Positions 19,584 through 28,970 of a DNA stretch of 28,970 nucleotides are shown here, piece after piece (the stretch's first letter is position 1; every line of letters starts with the position of its first letter). The position numbers were made by a program, and so were the translations under genes. This DNA is from Fragilariopsis cylindrus CCMP1102. Its lineage: Eukaryota > Bacillariophyta > Bacillariophyceae > Bacillariales > Bacillariaceae. The stretch covers positions 1-28,970 of the forward strand of contig FMBT01000649.1 of assembly GCA_900095095.1 (NCBI GenBank), written 5' to 3'. The notes under the pieces were generated by a model. It had not been told where the DNA came from, ran no database searches, and saw only the letters and a program-made list of their open reading frames with translations.

Positions 19584-22500
19584 TTAGGGATGATCTTTTC
19601 TTATTTTGTGATTTCGATCTTGAAATTGAAAACGAATTAAAGCATTGGTAATAATTCTTCGTGTGGTATCTTGAGATACCGTGAAATTATTATTATTTCG
19701 ACGACGAGAAGAAGAAGAAGAAGTAGAAGCTTTGGATGATGAAGATTTCTTTCTTTTCTTTGAAATCGACATATTATTATTATCATACTTGTTCTTCCTC
19801 TTCTTCTTTCTCTTATTTGAGGTAGGATCGGTGGTGTTTCCACTGTCAAAATTGTCGTCGCAACTACCAGTAGTAGTAGTAGTAGTATTAGCTCGTAGTT
19901 GTACTTCCGCTCTTCCTCGCTTCTTGTTTTTCTGATGTTCTGTATAATTAGAAGCTGGTGTAGCAGTAGGATCGTAGTATCTACTTCTTGGACATGAAAC
20001 ACAATGGCCCATCTTGTACGATGATCCAAACAAACATGCCTTACATTCCGTTTTTGGTTTTGTACTTTTCATTGCTGTATATTTACGTGTTCGACTATTG
20101 GGATCATTATGAATATCATCCTCGCCATCATCGTTATTATCTTCAGTATCGTCGTTCTTACCAAATTGCTCTTCCTGCATGATTCTAAATTTATTATCTG
20201 GCATTAGTCTTGGTTCGTAAAAATTACAGGTGATACGACGTCGTTTCGGATGGATTCGTCCACCAGCTGTTACTTCAATTTCGGTTCCATGTTTTTCATT
20301 TTCGGGTGGTTCATTAAATGATGCAAGTTCACGTACAGCATATAGATGTTTTGAATCACCAGATTCATTCTTTGTTGGTCTTGTGGATGCTTCCGTATCG
20401 ATCACGGTAGATGATTTTGTCGAACTCCTACTGCTACTCACTACCGATTTTTTCCTCTTACCCCTAACAATCTTATCAGGTCCTGTGTATAGTTTGCTAT
20501 GACGACAAAACGCATCGTGCGCAATCTTCCGACGACGTCCCTCACGACGACCCTTGCACATCTGACATTCTTTTACCACCTTCGCATTGTTTTTCATATT
20601 GCTGTGAATGCCGATGTTGCTGTCGCCGACAACATCTTTTCCATTGTTATTTGTTGCAGGACAAATTTGAGATCTTGTTGAATTGCCACTTTCACAACTA
20701 GGTGCATTCCCAACAGGTTCTAATGGTTTGCCTTCAATTCCATTCACTTCTATGGTAACTTCTGTTGTCATTTTTGTAGCTGATTTTGATATAGATCTTG
20801 TTGAATTGCCATTTTCAAAACTAGGTGCATTCCCAACAGATTCTGATGGTTTGCCTTCAATTCCATTCACTTCTGTGGTCGTATCTGTTGTCATTTTTGT
20901 AGCTGACTTTGATGTAGATCTGGTTGAATTGCCACTTTCACAATTAGGTGCATTTCCAAAAAATGTTGTTGATTTACCTTCAATTCCATTCACTTCTATG
21001 GTAACTTCTGTTGTCATTTTTGTAGCTGACTTTGATGTAGATCTTGTTGAATTGCCTTTTTCAAAACTAGGTGCATTCCCAACAGGTTCTGATGGTTTGC
21101 CTTCAGTTCCATTCACTTCTGTGGTCATTTTTGTAGCTGACTTTGATGTAGATCTTGTTGAATTGCCACTTTCACAATTAGGTGCATTTCCAAAAAATGT
21201 TGTTGGTTTGCCTTCAATTCCATTCAATTCTGTGGTCGTATCTGTTGTCATTTTTGTAGCTGACTTTGATGTAGATCTGGTTGAATTGCCATTTTCAAAA
21301 CTAGGTGCATTTCCAACAGATTCTGATGGTTTGCCTTCAGTTCCATTCACTTCTGTGGTCATTTTTGTAGCTGACTTTGATGTAGATCTTGTTGAATTGC
21401 CCCTTTTACAATTAGGTGCATTACCAATAGATGTTGTTGATTTGCCTTCATTTCCATTCACTTCTGTGGTCATTTTTGTAGCTGACTTTGATGTAGATCT
21501 TGTTGAATTGCCACTTTCACAATTAGGTGCATTCCCAATAGATTCTGATGATTTGCCTTTTATTCCAATCATCTCTACAGGCGTTTTAGATGTATTGATG
21601 TTCTTCACCGGACTAAAATCTAACTTAAAGCGAGGCGTCGTTTCTTGTTTTGATTCTACAATAATCTCAGCTAGTTGTGCTGCCGTATCTTGAATAGTTT
21701 CGTGAAATGCTTCCCTAGATAACGTTGTATTCGTGGTAGATTCTTTGACACCTTCTTCGCTACTTGTTGCGTTAGGAGAAGAGGATGTAGATATAGAACA
21801 AGAAGCAGAGGCATGGGTAGACAAATCGTCCTTCGTACGTTCTTTTGATCGCAGCTTCTTAATTATATGGTCATTATTCGCCGAATTCCAAGACTCTGGA
21901 ACCTTCTTTAAAAACTGCTCATAGTCGTTCAAAGACCAATTGCTTAAAGTGTGACCAAAAGCTGAATTGTGTGCATACGACTGCACCTTACTAACAGCTC
22001 GAGTCTTTACCATTGCTGCTACTTTCGTCCAATCTGTTCCAAACAAATGGAAGGCTTTTAAAAAGCGTGTGTGCTCCTCAATGGTCCATCTTCCTTTACC
22101 GGGCTTAGTTTTGTGCTTTGTTGGTCCCAATGATGGTGATGCAAGTATTGGTTTGCCATCGTCTTTTTTGCTTTCGGACTTTCTATAATTTATTTTGTGT
22201 TTAAATTCTTTTCTTATTGTCCCATTTTCGTGTTGATATGCGACAGATACAAGAGCTACAACACACTTGACTTCTTGTAGAAAAATTTACACGCACCCTT
22301 ACCAGATCGACCCTTCCCCCTGGGCATTCAATCGCTTGACTTGTTGGTGCACCATTATCAATGCATAGCATGCAACGACGACGACCTGCAATAGAATGAG
22401 GAGCTATAGTACACGTGTATTTTTGTAGAAAAAATTTACACGCACCCTTACCAGATCGACCCTTCCCCCCTGGGCATTCAATCGCTTGACTTGTTGGTGC

Positions 22501-24673
22501 ACCCATTATCGATGCATAGCATGCAACGACGACGACCTGCAGTAGAATGAGGAGCTACAATACATGTGTCTTTTTGTGGAAAAAATGTGCACGCACCCTT
22601 CCCAGATCGACCCTTCCCCCCTGGGCATTCAATCGCTTGACTTGTTGGTGCACCATTACTAATACAACGCATACAACGCCGGCGACCTGGCAGAATAGTA
22701 GTAGCAGCGCACTTGGCTTTTTGCGATGGTATCTCAACACGCCCTATACCACTTGATTTTGCGGTTGATGGAGTGCAATTAGTAGTAGTAGTACTAGTAC
22801 TAGTAGTATGCCGCATAGTAGGAGGAGGAGCAGCAGCAGCAGGCATATGTTTCTCAATGCGTCTTTTACGACTTAATTTAGAGGTTGATGGACTGCCAGT
22901 AGTGGTAGTAATGGTAGTAGAAGGAACAATAGGCGTTTTTTTCTCAATGCGTCTTTTATGACTTGATTTGGAGGTTGATGGGCTGCTAGTAGTAGTAGTA
23001 GTAGTAGTAGTAGAATGAACAACAGGCATATGCTTGATATTCTTGTTCACTTCAGAACGGAAATTGACATTGTCTTGGCGTAATCTCTGTGGTGCCTTTT
23101 TCGTTCTTTCTGGAAGAGAACCCCCATTAGCTTCGGAACCACCTGGCACATTAAAAGAGCAGAGTCTTTTAAGTTGACGAAGTAAAAAATTATTATCATT
23201 GGACTCCGATGTTGGTGTAGATACATATTTGCTGTCATCTCCTTCTACGTTTTCACTCTGAGGTCGTCTTGTTCTTATTATAGATGATTCTTGTCCAGTA
23301 AGTTTCTTTCCTAGAATTTTCTTCTCCTTCCCAGTCATACTCGTCCTACCTGTAGAATTTAAAATAACCATTCCGTTATTATTATTCTCATCCTTGGTTG
23401 ACGTCGTCGTTGCTGAATCAGTTCTAATGAATCAGTAGAACACGTATTGTTGATACAACCAATAGAACTAGTTTTTGTTTTGTTCTTGTGTTGTACCGCA
23501 TTTGGTGCGACGACTTCTTCAAATTATTATTATCAATAGTAGCAGCAACAACTTTGGTGCAGGTATTAGTATTAGTAGTAATAAAAGATGCCGTTATATT
23601 ACTCCTATTGTTGTTGTTGGAAAATTCTGCAACCGTCTTCATCTTGGTATAAGGTGAAGTCGAAGGTAAAGAATCTGTGCTATTTTTGGTCTTGGTAGAA
23701 GATGCAGAAGGAGACAAAAACGCAACAGCAATATCATCAGAATTGTTACTGTTATGTTTGTAGTAGTAGTAGTAGTAGTAGTAGATGTAGATATAGACTG
23801 AGCGGCGGAATTATCAGTCTCCTCGAATATACTTAAAGGTTTCGCCATTGCTGATTCTTCAACTAAATTAATAATATCTGATAATGATGTTGCATTTGAA
23901 TTTGCTACACAAATTCCATCTTTATTCAGATCAAGAGATAAAGAAGATACCCGACGAGCAACATTAACTGTATCACGCTGTGGAAGCGTTGAACCATCGT
24001 ATTATTATTATCATTATTATTATTTGCCTGTGTCGTTGAAGCCAAATCGTTACTATTTGAAAGAGTAATAGACTTTTGAGAAGAAGAAACACGGTTTATT
24101 CTACTACTATGCAACGTTTGTTGCTGTTTGAAACCAAATTTACTTCTGCGGAAGCTTCTTTAGATTGTGATTTACCTTTCAACGGTGACAACAAAAATTT
24201 GTCATAAATTTGTGACGTTGATGGTGATATCGCAAGAGAATAATTGTTGGTTGATACATTTGTCATTATTGGCTGTTCCTGAGCAAGATGAGAAGAAAGA
24301 GGTTGACAACTATTATTGTCGTCCAATAATTGTTTGGGTTGAACATCGTACTCTAACGTAGAAATCGTCTTGGTGTTAGTATTAGGTATTTCCATTTGGG
24401 GTTGCAGCTTCTGTTCCTGTGGCTTCTCCTCCACCACTGGTGGCTTAGACTTGTCGTTGATCATCGTCGTCACTATCTTGTCCACTTCTTCTTCTTCTTC
24501 GACCGCTTCTTTCCTCGGGAAGTAGTTTGGTGTATTTGCTTATTTTCCATCGTATTAGTATTAGTAGTATTATTATTATTATTATTGCCCTGTTCCAGCA
24601 ACGAAGAAGATGGCGACGACGATGAGGATGTTTTGTTTCTTCCACGTTTCCAGTGACGAAAATAGCTACTCAT
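19584..24673 (-). CDS. large zinc-finger/Myb (SHAQKYF-like) DNA-binding protein, ~1,700 codons, frame-broken
   Basis: Start ATG 24673; end TAA 19584. Order: basic Ser/Asn-rich N-terminus; low-complexity region; three repeats (22232-22689) with C-x2-C-x12-C-x11-C-x8-C; Myb domain GRWTIEEHTRFLKAFHLFG-TDW with a SYAHNSAFG variant of SHAQKYF (about 21925-22100); a minisatellite; two C-terminal Cys clusters (ECQMCKGRREGRRRK... and ECKACLFGSS...CVSCP); Lys/Ser-rich end with nuclear-localisation-like stretches. Intact pieces are 19584-22130, 22478-23371, 23424-23717, 23639-23848, 23926-24114, 24096-24485 and 24473-24673. They join by about nine one-base changes, near 24508, 24135, 24000, 23755, 23522, 23422, 22503, 22318 and 22283; only 22503 is an excess base. 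Likely a nuclear transcription or chromatin regulator. Myb and Cys domains are clear; the single-gene model is strong inference. Confidence 0.8.
20665..21545 (-). repeat. coding minisatellite, seven full units of 37 or 41 aa
   Basis: Eight GNSTRS motifs start seven full units GNSTRSTSKSATKMTT...NG-x-EGK...GNAP and one partial unit; another half unit precedes them. Units are 37 aa, or 41 aa when four residues (TTDT/EVTI type) are inserted. After GNAP the residues alternate between Asn-Cys-Glu and Ser-Phe-Glu along most of the array. A long open frame on the opposite strand is a by-product. Confidence 0.9.
22232..22689 (-). repeat. three tandem 50-aa zinc-finger-like repeats
   Basis: Each unit starts GRRRCM(R/L)CI and continues NGAPTSQAIECPGG, GRSGKGAC(T/K)FF and a fifth Cys. 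Five Cys per unit and basic flanks suggest zinc and nucleic-acid binding. The copies differ in homopolymer length: GGG instead of GG in unit 2 (22502-22504), and five instead of six C (22316-22320, plus strand) and five instead of six A (22281-22285) in unit 3. Confidence 0.85.
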
Positions 24674-25265
24674 CGTGATCTTGCTGCGACAAAATAAGGA
24701 AGGAGCACACAACAACAGTAATAATAGTACGGGTTTCGTCCTTGATAATGTTATTAATACTGTTGTGGTTGGTTCAAAACACCAAACTAATAATAATATG
24801 ATTTAATTGTTTTGAATTTTCAGTCTAATGGTTGATGAAGAGAAGCGTCCACTGCTAATTCACCACATCAATAATCGATCGGTTGATGAAAGAATGAGAT
24901 TTTTTATAGTCGCTCCTGACGACTAAATTTGGTAAAAATTAATGACCAAGGGAATAAATAAGAAATCAATCAATGTTAAAAAGTGATGAGATTTTTCCGA
25001 AATGAAAAAGGGGTACCGGGGGCAACTAAAGATTTCCGATACAAGATCCAAGATAAATCATATTGATCAGAACATCTAGTAGGCGTGTATAGAGGCTCGT
25101 TAACTATAGATATCAGCCCATCGATCAATGGACATAATATCAATCTAAATACGATTAAAAGAATTCGAAAAAAACTCCTGGGTACTAGTATTATCTGGAA
25201 AAAGAGCCCCTTAATCGAATATCATTACTTCACTTACATAGGTTATTGTGTACTATAGTATCGTA
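24674..25265. other. upstream region of the zinc-finger/Myb gene, no gene seen
   Basis: AT-rich, with scattered ATCGAT and AATC words. It should contain the promoter of the minus-strand gene, but no motif is distinctive. Confidence 0.4.
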
Positions 25266-25559
25266 TTAATTAAAGTCTTGATGACGAAAGGTATTGTGGT
25301 AACAGCGGTATTCATAACCTTTTGGAACAAAACAAAAAGAGGAGAGAAGCTTTGTTGTTGCTAATTCCTTTTTACAGTGCGTATTATTGTGCGGTGTTAT
25401 GTGCGAATTTATGTGCGAATTCATTTGTGGGCTCTTGTCTCCTAGTAGTATCGTGGCTTTATTCGGGATTGAATCGTCGTTTAGTAGTAGAGAGTAGAAG
25501 TAGTACTGAGCAGTGTTGGTGGCACACAAAACACAGTACATACAAAAAATAATGTACAT
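25266..25559 (-). CDS. hypothetical small protein, 97 codons (strand uncertain)
   Basis: An intact ATG-to-stop minus-strand frame has a hydrophobic, Cys/Tyr-rich start, a NSHINSHITPHNNTHC stretch and a basic end. On the opposite strand, ATG 25281 opens a frame that, with one T removed from TTTT near 25319, reads about 70 residues to TAG at 25497 with a repeated Cys-Glu-Phe motif (VMCEFMCEFICGLL). Either could be the real product; the minus frame needs no correction. No family recognised on either strand. Confidence 0.25.
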   Translation of the reverse strand: MYIIFCMYCVLCATNTAQYYFYSLLLNDDSIPNKATILLGDKSPQMNSHINSHITPHNNTHCKKELATTKLLSSFCFVPKGYEYRCYHNTFRHQDFN

Positions 25560-26929
25560 GTGCGTGTAGAATGTTTACAGGCATTTCCTTTAAGAAAATC
25601 GACGCAAATCCGGGTTCAATTAATATTTTTAATATCTAGCATACGTTGCTTGAAATTATTTTTCTGTTTTTGTTTAGCAATCTATGCCTTTGAGAAACAA
25701 TATAAATAAGCCCTAACAGTACCCAGTGTGATATGTGTGTCGCGTCTAAAAGCAGCATGTAACAACCTATTGACACTAGAAGGAATGGTAGGTAGTCAGT
25801 GTATTAGTCCAGTAATATATCAAGCTCTATACCAGTAGGTAGGCATCACATCTAGACCAAGATTATGCATCTGCTACCGGTACCATGACTCAATAGGATA
25901 CTAAAGGGATGAAATGAGTTCATCCATTAATCTAAGGTGCAGTACCATCCCCATTTTCCAGTCACATTGCATTGGGGTGAAGGCTGGGATAAAAAAGGGA
26001 TGTTATGATTCCAACAAAAACACAATTCATTAGAAATATTTGTAACAAGGAAGAAAGCAACATTATCTTTGACAGAGGCATTAATTAGCAAGCACTATTC
26101 TTCTGTAATGTGCCTGTATTGCACACAGTACAGGACTCCAGCTACTGGCTTGAACCCTTTAATGGGGCAAGGTTTAAGGGGCTTGTATTAACCTTTCAAA
26201 AAAAGACAATAGCCTATACCTACACTGCTAACTGGGGCAAGTGATGTACACCCTTGAAGGTCTATCTGGATAATGTAACAATATTCTAGAATCTAACAAC
26301 ATGCAGACAGTATAATAACACTTTTATAGTAATAAACTGTTTGACTGGTAATATTTATGTTTTGTTTTAGATTTTCCACCAGAGGGAATTGTGATATCTT
26401 GATTCTGGGATGATCAACTGGACAGTTACCTTTGTCTCCTAGGTGATGTGAGTTAAACTAGTTTCACTGTTGTATCTTGTCTTAGTAGTATATTTTCACT
26501 ATATTGATATTAAAATTAATTGCGGATTATTTTCATTGGTATCAGGATATCTGATGGTGGTGATGTTGACACAGGCAATGAGAAAGCCACATCAGCACGT
26601 ACTGGATGTATACTCAGTCAACCTTAGAATAAAGCACATATATCTTTCCTAGATCAGATGTAGTCAGCAACACACAACCTTCTCTCACACACAATACTGT
26701 TCACTTTCTAATTTTATGTCTATTCTATTGTTCCCTGCCCCACGCCACCACACCACCAATATGGCAAATGTTCCAAATATTATTGGTGTATTTTGACCAT
26801 ATGCATATATGGAAGGTATCTGGGTGTTGAAACCATGGTCCAGTTCATTCTTTGTTGCTGTGGCAGCCTATTTCTAAATGGTACTTTTGAGCATGGAAAT
26901 ATGACATGTTGGCCAAAATGCAATGTTGT
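25560..26929. other. long stretch without a gene
   Basis: Anonymous AT-rich sequence with CAGTA/TACTG words. Open frames at 26470-26652 and 26793-27029 are short, lack protein-like features and overlap the start of the satellite. Nothing else is seen. Confidence 0.5.
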
Positions 26930-28790
26930 GTTCGGAGGCAAGAATAAGGTAAGTATGAGGGATCTAGTACACTATGTGGATGTTTATGCACCCACCCATC
27001 TGGTATTGTCCTGTAACTGTTTCAAATGAGATATTTTGTTGTTCATTATATCTGTGTGCCTGCCATAAGGCGCCATAACAGTATAATGAATTTAGTTCCA
27101 CAACCACAAGGAGATAAAAGTAGTAGGAGGCACACACAATGTTCTAGTATACTGTGTGGATGTCAGTGTACCCGACCCATCTGGTATTTTCCTGTAACGG
27201 TTTCAAATGAGATATTTTGTTGTTCATTATATCTGATCCAAAATCATGTTGTTTGTGTGCCTGCCATAACAACAGCATCATAATGAATTTAATTCCACAA
27301 CCACAAGGAGATAAAAGTAGTAGGAGGCACACACAATGTTCTAGTATACTGTGTGGATGTCAGTGTACCCGACCCATCTGGTATTGTCCTGTAACGGTTT
27401 CAAATGAGATATTTTGTTGTGCATTATATCTGATCCAAAATCATGTTGTTTGTGTGCCTGCCATAACAACAGCATCATAATGAATTTAATTCCACAACCA
27501 TAAGGAGATAAAAGTAGTAGGAGGCACACATAATGTTCTAGTATACTGTGCACAGATGTTTATGCACCCACCCCATCTGGTATTGTTGTCTGCAATCCTT
27601 ACAAAATTCAAAGGAGATATTTAGTGTTCATTTCTGACCAAAAATCATGTTGTTTTTTGTGTGTCTGCCACAACAGTGTAACGAATTTTATTCCACAACC
27701 ACAGGTATAGAAAAATTGTAGGAGGCAAACACAATGTTCTAGTATACTATGCGGATGTTAGTGCACCCGGCCTATATGGTGTTGACCTCTGCAACCCTTT
27801 CAAATGAGATATTTTGTGGCTCATTTCTGGTCCAAAATCATGTTTTTTGTGCGTGCAACAATAGTGAAAAGAATTTTATTCCTCAGCCACAGGAATAGAA
27901 TAGAAGTTATAGGAGGCACACACAATGTTCTAGTATACTATGCAGATATTAGTGCACCCGGCCCATATGGTGCTGTTGCATAGAACCCATTTATATGAGA
28001 TATTTTTTGGTTCATTTTGATCAAAAATCTTGTTATTTGTGTGCCTGCCATAAAAGCAAAATGAATTTATTCCTCAACCACAGGAATAGAAAAGCTGTAG
28101 GAGGCAAACACAATGTTCTACTACACTATGTGAATTTTTGTGCACCTGAGTTGATAGATGTTGCCCTATGGAACCCTTTCAAATGAGATATTTTGTGGTT
28201 CATTTTGATCAAAAATCTTGTTATTTGTGTGCCTGCCATAAAAGCAAAATGAATTTATTCCTCAACCACAGGAATAGAAAAGCTGTAGGAGGCAAACACA
28301 ATGTTCTACTACACTATGTGAATTTTTGTGCACCTGAGTTGATAGATGTTGCCCTATGGAACCCTTTCAAATGAGATATTTTGTGGTTCATTTTGATCAA
28401 AAAGCTTGTTATTTGGTTGCCTACCACATTAGCAAAACAAATTTAATTCCGCAACCACAGGAACAAAGAAGTTATAGGAGGCAAACACAATGTTCTAATA
28501 CACTATGCAGATGTTAGCCCACCCGGCCCATCTGGCGCTGTCCTCTGCAACCCTTTCAAATGAGATATTATGTCGTTTCAAATGAGATATTATGTTGTTT
28601 ATTTTGACCAAAAATCTTGTTATTTGTGTGCCTATCACATTAGCAAAACGGATTTTATTCTGCAGCCACAGGAACAGAAAAGTTGTAGGAGGCAAACACA
28701 ATGTTCTAATACACTATTCGGATGCTAGTGCACCCGGCCCATCTGGTGTCCTTTGTACCACTTTCAAATGAGATAATTTGTTGTGTGTAC
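26930..28790 (+). repeat. ~188-bp satellite, right array (about ten units)
   Basis: TTTCAAATGAGATATTTTGT-like blocks recur near 27024, 27204, 27401, 27609, 27801, 27991, 28180, 28368, 28557 and 28764, mostly 188-192 bp apart. Each unit has GTGTGCCTGCCAT, TTCCTCAACCACAGGAATAG, GTAGGAGGCAAACACAATGT and a GTGCACC block. The units at about 28018-28205 and 28206-28393 look identical. Near 28557 a short piece of the unit is itself duplicated. The array is the inverted counterpart of 4339-4780. Confidence 0.9.
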
Positions 28791-28970
28791 ACATACATTT
28801 TATTATATCCCTAAAATGTGTGCTGTGTGTGAGCCTACATTGTGAGATACCAGTAGGCTTACAAGACTAAGGAATATAACAGTTCTCCATCCAATAGGTC
28901 AATTGTGAACTTCATAGTTTATTTTCCAAAAAAAAGACTGTTTAGGTGTACTGTATTACTTGATGCTAAA
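28770..28970 (+). repeat. end domain, right copy (runs off the window)
   Basis: This sequence is the reverse complement of 4141-4345 with few differences, and it lies just outside the satellite array as on the left. Homology is still present at the last base (TTGATGCTAAA against TTTAGCATCAA), so the true border lies outside the window. Confidence 0.88.

Noticed and set aside
20683-21693. 336-codon plus-strand open frame rich in VFVADFDVDLVELP
   Set aside because: Antisense shadow of the coding minisatellite in the Myb gene.
26793-28701. Multiple short open frames (60-87 codons) in the right array
   Set aside because: They repeat with the 188-bp satellite period and have no protein-like features.
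1-28970. Reassigned code with TAA/TAG read as glutamine
   Set aside because: Several in-frame TAA/TAG would fit Gln, most clearly in the Gln run at 3637. But the long frames (19584-22130, 12064-13947, 14711-15696) contain dozens of Gln codons, all CAA/CAG, which is not expected under a TAR=Gln code, and TAA ends several clear genes.

Overview
The window looks like nuclear DNA of a diatom or close stramenopile. The evidence is the AT-rich sequence full of short tandem repeats, compact genes with few introns (one clear GT-AG intron of 139 bp), a gametolysin-type protease joined to ShKT-like modules by SPTKSPT linkers, an SHAQKYF-like Myb domain, and low-complexity Asn/Thr/Ser tracts. No bacterial operon or CRISPR signal is seen. 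Gene ends and the all-CAA/CAG glutamine codons of the long genes fit the standard code. The species is not recognised.

Layout. 1-1316 (+): a RING-H2 E3 ligase-like gene, cut by the window start. 2764-3873 (-): a sulfotransferase-like type II membrane protein with one in-frame TAA, in a visibly GC-richer stretch. 4141-8170: repeat-rich DNA holding the inverted partner of the right-hand satellite, a 984-bp MITE-like element and a diverged copy of its inner repeat. 8955-11688: small genes, including a 159-aa signal-peptide/one-TM protein (9664-10143) and three genes visible only when frame breaks or stops are allowed for. 12064-15696 (-): a two-exon M11 (gametolysin-like) secreted metalloprotease with a multi-module ShKT-like tail. 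16075-17755: a degenerate tandem repeat and broken coding stretches. 18146-18652 (+): a second small signal-peptide/one-TM protein sharing a Trp-rich juxtamembrane motif with the first. 19584-24673 (-): reading frames that I interpret as ONE gene of about 1,700 codons carrying three zinc-finger-like repeats, a Myb domain, a coding minisatellite and two more Cys clusters. 26930-28970: about ten copies of a ~188-bp satellite plus an end domain that recurs inverted at 4141-4780.

Main conclusions. (1) Most coding sequences are interrupted by one-base length changes, usually in short homopolymers, with clean coding sequence on both sides. This fits consensus indel errors of a noisy long-read assembly better than many pseudogenes, and it hides genes from ordinary ORF calling. 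(2) The zinc-finger and Myb frames belong to one protein, because the third zinc-finger repeat aligns residue by residue into the Myb frame. (3) A pair of satellite-bearing ends in opposite orientation brackets about 24.8 kb of genes. (4) The paired small membrane proteins with a shared D-x-x-G-x-L-[HY]-W-W-x-W motif are the best candidate here for an undescribed or poorly described family.
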